Shown here: positions 1 to 9,439 of the stretch, in pieces
Position numbering within the stretch: the first letter of the stretch is position 1
Layout: every line of letters begins with the position of its first letter
Assembly (NCBI RefSeq): GCF_937863595.1
Contig: NZ_CALMGQ010000008.1
Location: forward strand, 1-33,168
Reading direction: 5' to 3'
From: an uncultured Cytophaga sp.
GTDB lineage: Bacteria > Bacteroidota > Bacteroidia > Cytophagales > Cytophagaceae
DNA: 33,168 bases
Notes under the pieces: generated by a model
Seen by the model: only the letters and a program-made list of their open reading frames with translations
Database searches by the model: none
Told to the model about the DNA's origin: nothing
Translations under genes and position numbers: made by a program

Positions 1-166
1 AAATATGAATATATTTATACAAGTCCGCTTGCATAAACCATAGAAATCCACGGCGAAGTACGGTGTTTTCGTTCAGAGTTAAAATTGGCAACTGCGGCGG
101 AGAATGCAAATTTAATGATTCATATTCTGGATTAATTTTTACTTTACTTCTTAGAAAAAGAAATAT
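1..166 (-). other. Leftward open frame running off the left edge; gene status uncertain
   Basis: The minus strand is open from a TAA at 167-169 to the window edge (about 55 codons), with protein-like composition including LPILTLNENTVLRRGF. The motif TAAATTTG, a match to the Bacteroidota -7 box, lies on the minus strand at 107-114. However, no good ATG follows it except a late internal one, and a plus-strand frame is open over most of the same stretch. Bases 47-57 (ATCCACGGCGA) also match the end of the inverted repeat element at 18798-18922, so this may be a repeat remnant rather than a gene. I do not recognise a product. Confidence 0.2.
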
Positions 167-219
167 TTATGTAAAATGCTCTTGATTAATTGTCCTGTAA
201 GTCCATTAAATCCTTTATA

Positions 220-253
220 AATCCCAGTTCAGACAAATCCCAGCTCAGACAAA
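220..253. repeat. Tandem 17-nt repeat, dispersed family
   Basis: Two adjacent near-identical 17-nt units of the form AATCCCAGyTCAGACAA lie here. A third related copy, AATCCCAATTCAGACAA, lies at 14641-14657 between plsC and the DoxDA gene. The rest of 167-322 holds nothing else I can support. Confidence 0.6.
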
Positions 254-322
254 GAAGACATAACCCAACAACGAGTTTTTCCACAATTAGAAGAATACTT
301 TCATTCGCAGCTAGTCTTTGCG

Positions 323-330
323 TATTTTTG
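323..330 (+). promoter_or_regulatory. Putative pyrD promoter, -7 box
   Basis: TATTTTTG fits the Bacteroidota sigma-A -7 consensus TAnnTTTG. It lies 25 nt before the GTG start of pyrD, giving a short leader. No convincing -33 TTG lies at the expected spacing. Confidence 0.45.
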
Positions 331-355
331 TAGGTAGAATTTAAAGTGTACGCCT

Positions 356-1399
356 GTGTATAAATTGCTTATCAAGCCCCTATTGTTCTGTTTTAACCCT
401 GAAACAGCGCATCATTTAACGTTTGGATTCATAAAAGTCATATTTAAAATTCCAGGTGTTTCAGCACTTTTCCGTTTGATCTATTCTGTAAAAGATGCTC
501 GGTTAGAGCGTACCGTTTTTGGTATCACGTTCCCGAACCCAGTTGGCTTGGCAGCAGGTTTTGATAAAGATGCTAAAATCGTAGATGAATTTTCAGCATT
601 GGGTTTTGGTTTTATTGAAATTGGTACTGTAACACCCATCCCTCAAAAAGGTAATGACAAACCGCGTTTATTCCGTTTACCTCAAGACGAAGCAGTTATT
701 AATCGCATGGGCTTTAATAATGGAGGGATGAAAGAAATTGCTGCCCGTCTGCGCAAACGTAAATCGAAGGTAATTATTGGAGGTAATATTGGTAAAAATA
801 AGCTTACACCCAACGAAGAAGCATTAACAGATTACATCAAGGCATTCAACGAATTGTTTGATTGCGTGGATTATTTTGTAGTAAATGTAAGCTCTCCCAA
901 TACGCCAGGCTTAAGGGCATTGCAAGAAAAAGAACCACTAAAGAAAATATTGAATAGTTTACAAGAAGTAAACAATCAAAAAGCGATTCCAAAACCCATT
1001 TTATTGAAAATTGCTCCCGATTTGACAAACGAGCAATTAGATGATATTGTAGAAATAATAACAGAAACCAAACTAGCGGGAATTATTGCTACAAATACAA
1101 CCATTACCAGAGATGGTTTAACAACCGATCGAGAAGAAGTTGCAGCAATTGGAATGGGTGGATTAAGTGGCAGACCTTTATCCATACGTTCAACAGAGGT
1201 TATTCGCTATTTGGTGAAAAAATCTAATGGAACGATCCCTGTTATTGGCGTAGGCGGCATACATTCTGCGCAAGATGCAATCGATAAACTAGATGCAGGT
1301 GCTTGTCTAATTCAGATATATTCTGGATTTATTTATGAAGGCCCGGCTTTGGTAGGGGAGATCAATAAGAAAGTAGTGAGTACGAAGTACAAAGTATAG
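356..1399 (+). CDS. pyrD: Dihydroorotate dehydrogenase (quinone), class 2
   Basis: Oxidises dihydroorotate to orotate in pyrimidine biosynthesis, passing electrons through FMN to quinone at the inner membrane. The 347-residue protein aligns along its length with the E. coli class 2 enzyme as I remember it. Visible features are the N-terminal helix region [14 protein letters not shown] that in this class contacts the membrane, GLAAGFDKD (64-72), [40 protein letters not shown] and the FMN-phosphate region [10 protein letters not shown]. Ser180 occupies the position of the class 2 catalytic serine. The start is GTG; translation from it reproduces the expected N-terminus MYKLL. The last codons and stop are built from an intergenic repeat arm (1380-1404), so the C-terminal tail after about residue 341 is probably not conserved. 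pyrF, another pyrimidine gene, lies 3.5 kb downstream. Confidence 0.97.
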   Translation: MYKLLIKPLLFCFNPETAHHLTFGFIKVIFKIPGVSALFRLIYSVKDARLERTVFGITFPNPVGLAAGFDKDAKIVDEFSALGFGFIEIGTVTPIPQKGNDKPRLFRLPQDEAVINRMGFNNGGMKEIAARLRKRKSKVIIGGNIGKNKLTPNEEALTDYIKAFNELFDCVDYFVVNVSSPNTPGLRALQEKEPLKKILNSLQEVNNQKAIPKPILLKIAPDLTNEQLDDIVEIITETKLAGIIATNTTITRDGLTTDREEVAAIGMGGLSGRPLSIRSTEVIRYLVKKSNGTIPVIGVGGIHSAQDAIDKLDAGACLIQIYSGFIYEGPALVGEINKKVVSTKYKV

Positions 1400-1547
1400 A
1401 GTACTCAATAAAAAAATAAACGAATATATATTGAGATTAAGCTAGGGGAATTAATAGTTTTTAGAAAGATAATTTGGGGAAATCAAACGTTCAATACCGA
1501 GTAATTTTAGGAAGTTAACTTTGTACTCAATACTTTGTACTCCGTAC
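1380..1547. repeat. Inverted pair of GTAC/AAAGTA word repeats between pyrD and ftsK
   Basis: Arm 1 (1380-1404) and arm 2 (1523-1547) are 25-nt inverted repeats matching at 23 of 25 positions. Each arm is itself made of shuffled words such as GTAC, AAAGTA and GAGTAC. Arm 1 overlaps the pyrD stop codon. The intervening 118 nt shows no gene. Confidence 0.8.
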
Positions 1548-1641
1548 TTTCTATTTAAAAGCACTTATGCTAGCATTCAATACAGCGAATAACTAGAATT
1601 CATCACCTAGAAACTACCAAAAAAAAGGCTAACTTTAAGAG

Positions 1642-1649
1642 TTACTTTG
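1642..1649 (+). promoter_or_regulatory. Possible ftsK -7 box
   Basis: TTACTTTG differs by one base from TAnnTTTG and ends only 5 nt before the ftsK ATG. If used, it would give an almost leaderless mRNA. No clear -33 element was found. Confidence 0.3.
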
Positions 1650-1654
1650 TATAT

Positions 1655-4219
1655 ATGGCTGAAAACACGTATCGGGCTGATAATAACCCAATTCCTAAGA
1701 AAAATAACAAAACAAATACTGCTTCAAAAGTCAGTAATAAAGAAGAAGCGCCTAAGGAAGAAAAAGTCAAAGGTCCATCTGCTCCATCTGTAATATTAAC
1801 TTTCGTAAAAGATCGTAGATTTCATTTGGTTGCAGGAATGTTTATTATGCTTTTTTCATTTGCATTGTTGCTAGCATTTACCTCGTATTTGTTTAGTGGA
1901 AGAAACGATCAAAGTATTGTTGAATCTATTTGGGATACAGCGATACAAGAATCAGGCAGAGAAGTAGATAATTTACTCGGCATATTAGGCGCAATTTTAT
2001 CGTATTTTTTTATTTATAAATGGTTTGGTATTGCCTCTTATTTATTCTTGCCTATTTTCTTTTTAACAGGCTTTCGAATTATTTATTTAAGTTCTCCCAT
2101 TCCGCTAGGTACCTTAATTAAAACAAGTTTTTATTTCTTATTGTGGATCAGTACAGCCTTTGGTTACATTGTATTATCGGCTAAAGGAGATAAATATCTT
2201 TCGTTTTTGAGCGGCGGTATAGGCTATGATAGTGCTTTGTTCTTAGATAATGTAATAGGTTGGGGTACGCCATTTTTATTGTTATTTTTATTGTTTGCCT
2301 TTGTAATTTATTTCTTCAACATCACAAAAATCAATTTATTTTCTCCGCAAGAAATTGCTGTTGTTGAAAATACGAATGAAATAGTGATGCCAGAATCTAT
2401 CAGTGAATTAAGTGAAGAAGAAGAAATTGAAGAGCTAGAAGAGGAGGAAGAAGAAGAAACAGAAGAATTGGAAGAAGAAGGTGAAGAAGAGGCGGAAGAA
2501 GAATGGGTGATTGAACGTAAAGCACCTAAAGTCATAAAGAAATCTGCTGAACTTGAAATTGAAGAAACAGTTGAAGAAGCAATGGTTGATATTCCAGAAG
2601 TTGAAGAACTGGAGGACGAAGTTGTTGTAGAAGAACCATTAGATTTAGAAATAACAGATATAACAGAAGAGAATACACTTGAAAAAGTCGGTAGTTTGGA
2701 AACGTATAATTACGATCCTACTTTAGATTTATCATCGTATAAATATCCAACCTTTGACTTATTGAATGAATACGATTCAAGCAAAGCGATACAAGTTACA
2801 AAAGAAGAATTAAGCGCTAATAAAGATCGTATTGTTGAGACTTTGTCGCATTATAATATTGGTATTGCCAGTATAAAAGCTACGATCGGACCAACGGTTA
2901 CGCTTTATGAAATTGTACCAGAAGTAGGTATTCGTATTTCAAAAATTAAAAACTTAGAAGACGATATCGCCCTAAGCTTGTCTGCGTTGGGTATTCGTAT
3001 CATTGCACCGATACCGGGTAAAGGTACTATTGGTATTGAAGTTCCAAATAAAAACAAAGAAATGGTTTCTATGCGCTCTGTTTTATCTACAGAGAAGTTT
3101 ATGAAATCAGATAAGGAATTACCAGTCGTTTTTGGTAAGACTGTTTCGAACGAAGTATTTATAGTCGATTTAGCAGAACTTCCTCACTTACTTATTGCAG
3201 GTGCTACAGGTCAAGGTAAGTCTGTTGGCTTGAACGTGCTTCTCGCTTCCTTGCTATACAAAAAGCATCCATCTCAATTGAAATTGGTATTGGTGGATCC
3301 GAAAAAAGTAGAATTAACTTTATTCAATAAAATCGAACGTCACTTTTTAGCAAAACTTCCTGATGGTGGCGACGCCATTATTACAGATACGAAGAAAGTA
3401 ATTCATACACTGAATTCATTGTGTGTTGAAATGGATTTGCGATACGATTTATTAAAAGATGCGCAAGTACGTAACATACGTGAATACAATAAGAAATTTG
3501 TTGAACGCAAATTAAATCCAAACAACGGACATCGTTTCTTACCTTACATTGTTTTGGTAATTGATGAGTTGGCCGATTTAATGATGACGGCTGGTAAAGA
3601 AGTAGAAACGCCTATTGCACGTTTGGCACAACTAGCACGTGCGATTGGTATACATTTGGTTGTTGCTACACAACGCCCATCTGTAAACGTTATTACAGGT
3701 ACCATTAAAGCCAACTTCCCAGCGCGTTTATCCTTTAAGGTTTCTTCTAAAATAGATTCAAGAACTATTTTGGATGCAGGCGGTGCCGATCAATTGATTG
3801 GAAAAGGGGATATGTTGTTTGCTCATGGAGACATGGTGCGGTTGCAATGTGCGTTTTTAGATACAGCAGAGGTTGAGCGTATTTGTGAATTCATTGGTTC
3901 TCAGAGGGGTTATAGTTCGGCATACAAATTGCCTGAGTATAGCGACGATGAAACCGGACAAGATAAAGGAGAATTCAATTTATCTGAAAAAGATCCGCTA
4001 TTTGAAGAGGCAGCCAAAATTTTGGTAATGCATCAACAAGGGAGTACCTCCTTATTGCAACGTAAATTGAAATTGGGTTACAACCGTGCAGGTCGCTTGA
4101 TTGATCAATTAGAAGCTGCTGGTATTGTTGGCCATTTTGAAGGAAGTAAAGCACGTGAAGTACTTATAAAAGATGAGTATTCGCTTGAAGCGCATCTAAA
4201 GGGCTTGAGCCAAAATTAA
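1655..4219 (+). CDS. ftsK: DNA translocase FtsK/SpoIIIE family
   Basis: A septum-anchored ATPase that pumps DNA during chromosome segregation and helps resolve dimers with XerCD. The order of parts is complete. A charged cytoplasmic start (1-57) is followed by about five membrane segments (roughly 58-80, 105-125, 127-146, 150-175, 200-222). Next comes a linker with a very acidic Glu-rich run (about 251-284) and further acidic blocks to about 350. The motor domain has Walker A GATGQGKS (516-523) and Walker B LVIDELADL (Asp637, Glu638). The C-terminal gamma winged-helix domain (about 780-850) contains GSTSLLQRKLKLGYNRAGRLI in its usual form and would read polar DNA sequences such as KOPS. The linker is short compared with E. 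coli FtsK (854 versus about 1329 residues), which is common in this phylum. The next gene begins 32 nt downstream and may be co-transcribed. Confidence 0.97.
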   Translation: MAENTYRADNNPIPKKNNKTNTASKVSNKEEAPKEEKVKGPSAPSVILTFVKDRRFHLVAGMFIMLFSFALLLAFTSYLFSGRNDQSIVESIWDTAIQESGREVDNLLGILGAILSYFFIYKWFGIASYLFLPIFFLTGFRIIYLSSPIPLGTLIKTSFYFLLWISTAFGYIVLSAKGDKYLSFLSGGIGYDSALFLDNVIGWGTPFLLLFLLFAFVIYFFNITKINLFSPQEIAVVENTNEIVMPESISELSEEEEIEELEEEEEEETEELEEEGEEEAEEEWVIERKAPKVIKKSAELEIEETVEEAMVDIPEVEELEDEVVVEEPLDLEITDITEENTLEKVGSLETYNYDPTLDLSSYKYPTFDLLNEYDSSKAIQVTKEELSANKDRIVETLSHYNIGIASIKATIGPTVTLYEIVPEVGIRISKIKNLEDDIALSLSALGIRIIAPIPGKGTIGIEVPNKNKEMVSMRSVLSTEKFMKSDKELPVVFGKTVSNEVFIVDLAELPHLLIAGATGQGKSVGLNVLLASLLYKKHPSQLKLVLVDPKKVELTLFNKIERHFLAKLPDGGDAIITDTKKVIHTLNSLCVEMDLRYDLLKDAQVRNIREYNKKFVERKLNPNNGHRFLPYIVLVIDELADLMMTAGKEVETPIARLAQLARAIGIHLVVATQRPSVNVITGTIKANFPARLSFKVSSKIDSRTILDAGGADQLIGKGDMLFAHGDMVRLQCAFLDTAEVERICEFIGSQRGYSSAYKLPEYSDDETGQDKGEFNLSEKDPLFEEAAKILVMHQQGSTSLLQRKLKLGYNRAGRLIDQLEAAGIVGHFEGSKAREVLIKDEYSLEAHLKGLSQN

Positions 4220-4251
4220 AAGAAATTACCTATTGAATATAATTTAAACGT

Positions 4252-4896
4252 ATGAAAAAATCGATTCTAATTTTATTGACTACATTCTTTACCGTATTAC
4301 TAACGTATGGACAATATGATCCCAAAGCATTGACGATATTGGATGAGATGAGTAATAAATTTAAAACATACTCTTCCTTTAAAGCGGGCTTTACATTTAC
4401 ATTAAAGAATGCTTCTGCAAATATCAATGAAGTATCCGATGGGGAATTGATGGTTCGTGGTTCGAAGTATCGCATCAAACTTCCTAAAATGGAAATCATC
4501 AATAATGGTACAACCGTTTGGAATTACATGAAGGATGCAAATGAAGTAAACATTTCGGCGTACGATCCTGCAGACGATGAAATTTCTCCAAATAAAATAT
4601 ATACGATGTATAAAAAAGGATATAAATATACCTACATCGGTGATAAAGTAGAAGGCGGCAAAACATATCAAATTATAGAATTGGTGCCCGAAGATCGTAA
4701 AAATAGATTTTTCAAAATACGTCTTGAAATTAATAAGACTGATAAGAATATTAAAAATTGGAAATTATATGAAAAGAATGGAAACATATACGAGTATTCC
4801 ATTAAGTCATTTAATCCAAATACAATCGCTGATGATGTTCCTTTTAACTTCGACAAAACGAAGTACCCAGGTGTTGAAGTTATTGATTTACGCTAA
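4252..4896 (+). CDS. lolA: LolA-like outer-membrane lipoprotein carrier protein
   Basis: Probable periplasmic chaperone that carries lipoproteins from the inner to the outer membrane. The 214-residue product begins with a signal peptide (MKKSILILLTTFFTVLLTYG, likely cut near residue 20). It continues with the half-barrel family pattern: FKTYSSFKAGFTFTL, then GELMVRGSKYRIKLPKMEIINNGTTVW near residues 64-90, then a YKYTYIG / YQIIELVPED strand pair. The family assignment rests on this pattern and length. Bacteroidota often have several LolA-like proteins, so whether this is the main LolA is not settled. It lies between ftsK (32 nt upstream) and pyrF (12 nt downstream) on the same strand, an arrangement suggesting one transcript. 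Confidence 0.8.
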   Translation: MKKSILILLTTFFTVLLTYGQYDPKALTILDEMSNKFKTYSSFKAGFTFTLKNASANINEVSDGELMVRGSKYRIKLPKMEIINNGTTVWNYMKDANEVNISAYDPADDEISPNKIYTMYKKGYKYTYIGDKVEGGKTYQIIELVPEDRKNRFFKIRLEINKTDKNIKNWKLYEKNGNIYEYSIKSFNPNTIADDVPFNFDKTKYPGVEVIDLR

Positions 4897-4908
4897 GCAA
4901 TTTTCAAG

Positions 4909-5733
4909 ATGAATAAGGCTGAATTAGTAGCACAGATTAAAAATAAGAAATCGTATTTATGTGTAGGTTTGGATACAGACCCAACAAAAATTCCTTCACA
5001 TTTATTAAAAGAAAAAGATCCAATTTTTGAATTCAATAAATATATTATTGATGCAACAATTGATTATACCGTAGCATACAAACCCAATTTAGCTTTTTAT
5101 GAATCGCTAGGTAAAGCCGGTTGGGAATCTTTAGAAAAAACATTGGAATGGATACCCAAGGACGTATTCACGATTGCCGATGCAAAGCGTGGTGATATAG
5201 GCAACACAGCTACCATGTATGCAAAAGCATTCTTTGAACAACTATCTTTTGATTCGGTAACGGTCGCTCCTTATATGGGTGAAGATTCCGTTACGCCTTT
5301 CTTAGCATTTAAAGACAAATGGGCAATTGTGTTGGGCTTAACATCCAATGCAGGCAGCAAAGATTTTCAGCAATTGACGTTAAAAGATTCTGGAGAACCT
5401 TTATATAAAGAAGTGTTAAAGAAATGTGCTACCTGGGGATCTTCTGAAAATTTAATGTTTGTTGTTGGTGCCACAAAAGCATCTTATTTTAAAGAGATAC
5501 GTTCGATTGTTCCAGATCACTTTTTATTGGTGCCTGGTGTAGGTGCGCAAGGCGGAAATTTACAAGAAGTATCCGAGTTTGGGTTGAATGCATCTTGCGG
5601 ATTATTGGTTAATTCTTCCAGAAATATTTTGTATGCGCGTTCCGACGATCAGTTTGCTGGCGCTGCAAAAGCGGAAGCAAAAAAAATGCAACAAGAAATG
5701 AAATCCTATTTAGAAGATTACCTTAATTGGTAA
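4909..5733 (+). CDS. pyrF: Orotidine 5'-phosphate decarboxylase, type 2
   Basis: Decarboxylates OMP to UMP, the last step of UMP synthesis. The 274-residue length and the motif [19 protein letters not shown] beginning at Asp91 mark the longer mycobacterial-type (PyrF type 2) subfamily rather than the E. coli type. In the family, the Asp and Lys of DAKRGD form the catalytic charge network. [14 protein letters not shown] at the N-terminus and VPGVGAQGG near residue 208 (phosphate binding) are also visible. The start 12 nt after the lolA-like stop suggests co-transcription. The stop codon (5731-5733) lies in the loop-proximal part of a palindrome and overlaps the end of the convergent downstream gene by 11 nt. 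Confidence 0.97.
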   Translation: MNKAELVAQIKNKKSYLCVGLDTDPTKIPSHLLKEKDPIFEFNKYIIDATIDYTVAYKPNLAFYESLGKAGWESLEKTLEWIPKDVFTIADAKRGDIGNTATMYAKAFFEQLSFDSVTVAPYMGEDSVTPFLAFKDKWAIVLGLTSNAGSKDFQQLTLKDSGEPLYKEVLKKCATWGSSENLMFVVGATKASYFKEIRSIVPDHFLLVPGVGAQGGNLQEVSEFGLNASCGLLVNSSRNILYARSDDQFAGAAKAEAKKMQQEMKSYLEDYLNW

Positions 5734-5739
5734 TCTTCT
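5712..5739. terminator. Bidirectional terminator spanning two stop codons
   Basis: A perfect 11-bp stem (5712-5722 with 5729-5739) and a 6-nt loop TTAATT sit over the ends of pyrF and the convergent AI-2E gene. On the plus strand the hairpin is followed by a U-rich tract (5741-5753). On the minus strand the following U-content is weaker. It likely terminates pyrF and perhaps the opposing gene. Confidence 0.75.
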
Positions 5740-6823
5740 CTTTTATTTTTTTTAATGCTTTTGTAAATATATTTTCTTCTTCACTTTCTTCATCACTTAA
5801 TAAAATACTTAAGGGTTTCAACGAATCAATATTGTCGCATAGTATTTTGAATATTCCAAGCACTGGAATAAACAAAATCATTCCTGCAACACCCCAAATC
5901 ATACCACCAATAATTACAATCAATATCGTAGCTAAAGAGTTGAGTTTAACATGGCCGCCCACTACATTTGGGGTGGTAATATTATTGTCAATAAATTGAT
6001 TGAACATAAATATGGCGAGCACACCTACTGCATACCATATGGAGTCTTTATATATGAGTGCCATGATAATGGGCAACCCAGCACCTACAAAAGAACCTAT
6101 ATACGGAATGATATTCAAAAAGCCAGCAAGGAGTCCTAAAAATATACCATGTTTAATACCTAGAATTGTTAATCCGATGGCATTCATTACCCCGATGATG
6201 GTTAATGCAATCAATAATCCTGTTAAATAATGCAGAACCAATGATTTTACTTTTTCAAGTATTTTTAATGCTGTTTCATGTTCTTCTTTGTCTACAAGCG
6301 ATAAAATGAATAATTTTATTTTATTTCGGTAGGTAAGTAAAAAGAAGGTGTATATAATAACCAATGATAATCCAAAAATAAAATTACCTACACCCATTAA
6401 TAAGGTTGCTCCTTTTTTGAAAACATTTTTTAATAATTCTTCCGATTCTTTATCAAACCACGCTTCTTGTTCAGTTTCGTTTACACCTGTGTATTGACTT
6501 AGGGTTGATTGAAACGTATGCATTTTTATCTTCACTTGATTTTCAATCATATCATAGTCTGAAATGATATTGGATACCTGAGAAGAAATGAAATAACTCA
6601 CTCCTGTAATAACGATGAGGAATATGAATAGGGATAATATGATGGAAAAGGTTTCATTTTTAACAAAATGCTTGATTTTTTTTGATAGGGGCAAAAGTAA
6701 TAAGGATAGCAGACCAGCAAAAAAAACAGGTACTAAAAAGGATTTTGCATAAATCATTCCTATTATCAATAAAAACAGAAATGCCAATATTAAGGTTATT
6801 CTAAAAAGAAAAGTGTGTTTCAT
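5723..6823 (-). CDS. AI-2E family (PerM/YdiK-like) membrane protein
   Basis: Integral membrane protein of 366 residues in the AI-2E transporter/permease superfamily. Two N-terminal hydrophobic hairpins (about 5-40) and a third segment (about 58-83) precede an extracytoplasmic helical domain (about 85-140). A cluster of further membrane segments follows, with family-type motifs [37 protein letters not shown] (about 235-252) and [19 protein letters not shown]. The PYIG and GG/GxL features are typical. Characterised members include TqsA (autoinducer-2 export) and sodium/proton antiporters, so the substrate cannot be assigned. The C-terminal 20 residues are charged and cytoplasmic. It is convergent with pyrF, overlapping by 11 nt, and divergent from the DUF2851 gene. 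Confidence 0.88.
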   Translation of the reverse strand: MKHTFLFRITLILAFLFLLIIGMIYAKSFLVPVFFAGLLSLLLLPLSKKIKHFVKNETFSIILSLFIFLIVITGVSYFISSQVSNIISDYDMIENQVKIKMHTFQSTLSQYTGVNETEQEAWFDKESEELLKNVFKKGATLLMGVGNFIFGLSLVIIYTFFLLTYRNKIKLFILSLVDKEEHETALKILEKVKSLVLHYLTGLLIALTIIGVMNAIGLTILGIKHGIFLGLLAGFLNIIPYIGSFVGAGLPIIMALIYKDSIWYAVGVLAIFMFNQFIDNNITTPNVVGGHVKLNSLATILIVIIGGMIWGVAGMILFIPVLGIFKILCDNIDSLKPLSILLSDEESEEENIFTKALKKIKEKITN

Positions 6824-6903
6824 TTAACAGATGTTTAACATGAATATACAAAAAATATGTAATATTGCATTGGGGATTTTTAGAATACATATTAACTACA
6901 GCT

Positions 6904-8199
6904 ATGGTTAAGGAAGAACTTTTATGGGTTCTTTGGCGGAATATATTATTTTCTGTCGAAGATTTAAAAACAACGAGTGGTGAATCAATCATCATCAAAC
7001 GCGCTGGTACGCTTAATGCACATGCTGGTCCAGATTTTACCTATGCATTAGTAAGTATTGGTGGAATGGAATGGTGTGGTGATATTGAGATTCATACCAA
7101 AGCATCGGATTGGAATAAACACAAGCATTATATAAACGATGCATATGAATCCGTTATTCTGCACGTCGTTTACGATGCAGATGTTGATATTACACGTGCA
7201 GATGGTACAATTATTCCTGTATTGGAATTGAAAAACAGAATTGATGCAGCGCATATCCATACGTATCATACCTTAATGGAAAATCAATCTGTTGTACCTT
7301 GTGCACATACATTTGCTTCTATAAAACCCATTGTTGTAGAGCAAATGAAGCAACGTGTCTTGATAGAACGACTGGAGCGTAAAACAGAAAGCTTATTTCT
7401 TCAATTAAAGGATCAACCTAATTGGAAAGAAGTTGCAGGGAAACTAATATTTAAGTCGTTTGGTACCGGACTCAATGATTTTTTATTTGAACGTTTGGCA
7501 CATCATACCGACTTTAATAAATTGGATCGGTTGAGCTATGCGCCTAAATCTATTGAAGCCCTATTTTTTGGAATGGCAGGTATGCTAGAAGAGACATTTA
7601 AGGAAGAATATCCCATAGCATTGGCAAAAGAATTTAACTACTTAAAACGTTCTCTGAATGTAGAGTTGGTAGTAGAATTATCTGAATGGAAATTTTTGCG
7701 TACCCGACCAACAAATTTTCCAAGTATACGGTTGGCACAACTCGCAATGTTTTTTTCAAATCCTGAATGGTATCATGATTTCATAGGTTTAGAAGATATA
7801 CGTGCTGCCAAAAAACTTTTGAATGGAGAGTTGCCAGCGTATTGGCTTTCGCATTATCGATTCAATCACGCATCAGATGTGCTACCTAAGCACATTGGTT
7901 CCACATTTGCGAATACCTTTATGTTAAATGCATATATTCCGTATTTGGCCTTGGAAGCGCGCTATTCTAAAAGTGAGGATGCTTGGGATCGTGTATTTCA
8001 ATCTATTGATTTGTTGAAAGCAGAAGATAACGTGATCACACGAAAATGGGTATCACTGGGTATGAAAATGAAATCCGGATTTGATAGTCAGGCTTCTCTT
8101 GAATTGTATAAGATGTATTGTACTCCTAAAAAATGTTTATCTTGTAGTATTGGTTATGCTATTTTAAGAAATGCACCTCATACTACTGCTGTTATCTAG
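6904..8199 (+). CDS. DUF2851 family protein
   Basis: Uncharacterised Bacteroidota protein family; function unknown. The 431-residue product begins MVKEELLWVLWRN, which matches the family start, so I prefer the ATG at 6904 to the upstream ATG at 6865. Family hallmarks near the N-terminus are LNAHAGPDF, GDIEIHTKASDWNKHKHY and SVILHVVYDAD, which resemble a nuclease-like or metal-binding core (conserved His, Asp, Glu), but no activity is established to my knowledge. A Cys-containing C-terminal segment (YCTPKKCLSCSIG) is typical and may bind metal. Its end overlaps the next gene by 29 nt, implying co-expression. A weak -7-like TAATATTG lies at 6860-6867. Confidence 0.85.
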   Translation: MVKEELLWVLWRNILFSVEDLKTTSGESIIIKRAGTLNAHAGPDFTYALVSIGGMEWCGDIEIHTKASDWNKHKHYINDAYESVILHVVYDADVDITRADGTIIPVLELKNRIDAAHIHTYHTLMENQSVVPCAHTFASIKPIVVEQMKQRVLIERLERKTESLFLQLKDQPNWKEVAGKLIFKSFGTGLNDFLFERLAHHTDFNKLDRLSYAPKSIEALFFGMAGMLEETFKEEYPIALAKEFNYLKRSLNVELVVELSEWKFLRTRPTNFPSIRLAQLAMFFSNPEWYHDFIGLEDIRAAKKLLNGELPAYWLSHYRFNHASDVLPKHIGSTFANTFMLNAYIPYLALEARYSKSEDAWDRVFQSIDLLKAEDNVITRKWVSLGMKMKSGFDSQASLELYKMYCTPKKCLSCSIGYAILRNAPHTTAVI

Positions 8200-9439
8200 T
8201 TTGTTTTTAGGGTTCGTAAGTTATTACGCTGTAATACGTATGCAGATGGATTTAAGAAGATCCTTTGTTGTATTAATGGTATATCGTTATGGATTTTTTA
8301 TACTTCAATCCATCGTGTTTTATGCAGTGTATCAAAATCAATTGGATTCTTTTTTTTATCAGAATGCATTGATGCAATTGGTGGATTCTTTTAAAAAATA
8401 TCCTGCAGACGTCTTGTATTTTTTTACTGGGGATTATACTGTCTTACATATTTCGCAAGAATTGAAAGAATATTTTGGTAAAGAAATTCGAGCAACATTT
8501 TTTATTAAAGTACTCAGTCCATTTTATATACTCTCTGCAAATAATTATTATGTGTTTGGAGCGTGGCTAACCTTGTTTGGTTCACTTTGTTTTGCGCCTT
8601 TTCTTTCCTTATTCAACAAAGCTAATACTAACAGACTGTTGTGGTTGATTGTATTGATGATTCCTTCTTTTACTTTCTGGACAGTTGGTATCGTAAAAGA
8701 GGCATTTGTAATTCCTATATTATTTCTCTTGTATTTTTATTTAAATAGAATTATTGAAAGTAAGGAGAAAGATGTGTGGTCCATTGTATTTTTTCTAGCG
8801 TTCTGTACATTGGCTTGGTACGTAAAATATTATTTAGTCGCGTTGTTTCTGTTCGTTGCTCTAATTTATTTCTTAAGCAGTAAAATATCCTACTCATTCA
8901 AAAGAGTTCTTTTATCCATACTGGTTATCGTATTAAGTATTGTTGGTTTGGGATATATGCATCCTGCTTTGCAATGGAATGTATTGCCCGAAGTGATTTA
9001 CATCAGCAATACACTTACCTGCACAAAATATGTAGATGCCTATGCATGCATTCCGTTTGATTTAGATATGAGCTGGACTTCCATTCTGTTGAATTATCCC
9101 AAGGCTATGCTCTATGCTTTTTTTAGTCCATTCCCGTGGCAGATTCACAACGCTACGTCATTGTTAGCTGCGATGGAAAATTATCTATTTATAGGCTTGA
9201 TGGCTGTGTTTATTTATAGATGGTTTCTTAAAAAAAGTACTGTTTCACATGTAGAATTAATCGGATTGTTTTTGATTGTATTAATGGGAGCCTTGTTGAT
9301 TATGGCTTCGCCGAATATTGGGAGTTTTAGTAGATACCGTATTTTTTATTTGCCTATCTATGCGTATATTCTTATAAACCATTCGGGAATTGCTTATAGT
9401 CGTATTTTTTTACGTATTAAAAATTGGCTTGAAAAATAA
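8171..9439 (+). CDS. Polytopic membrane protein of unknown function
   Basis: A 422-residue, very hydrophobic protein with about ten predicted membrane segments and few charged stretches. I recognise no catalytic motif. A loop near residue 275-300 carries two Cys (LTCTKYVDAYACIPFDL) that could form a disulfide outside the cytoplasm. A conserved-looking PFPWQIHN lies near residue 318. The overall look (many helices, one large outer loop, FSRYR before the last helix) recalls polysaccharide polymerase or GT-C-like proteins seen in surface glycan loci, but this is inference. It overlaps the upstream DUF2851 gene by 29 nt and the convergent gene at its 3' end by 46 nt. Confidence 0.75.
   Translation: MHLILLLLSSLFLGFVSYYAVIRMQMDLRRSFVVLMVYRYGFFILQSIVFYAVYQNQLDSFFYQNALMQLVDSFKKYPADVLYFFTGDYTVLHISQELKEYFGKEIRATFFIKVLSPFYILSANNYYVFGAWLTLFGSLCFAPFLSLFNKANTNRLLWLIVLMIPSFTFWTVGIVKEAFVIPILFLLYFYLNRIIESKEKDVWSIVFFLAFCTLAWYVKYYLVALFLFVALIYFLSSKISYSFKRVLLSILVIVLSIVGLGYMHPALQWNVLPEVIYISNTLTCTKYVDAYACIPFDLDMSWTSILLNYPKAMLYAFFSPFPWQIHNATSLLAAMENYLFIGLMAVFIYRWFLKKSTVSHVELIGLFLIVLMGALLIMASPNIGSFSRYRIFYLPIYAYILINHSGIAYSRIFLRIKNWLEK

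Noticed and set aside
2308..2535. 75-codon minus-strand Ser-rich frame
   Set aside because: Mirror image of the Glu-rich (GAA/GAG) linker of ftsK; poly-Ser arises from TTC/TCT on the opposite strand.
5723..6823. Calling the AI-2E protein an autoinducer-2 exporter
   Set aside because: The family includes several transport activities, and nothing in the sequence or neighbours supports AI-2 here.
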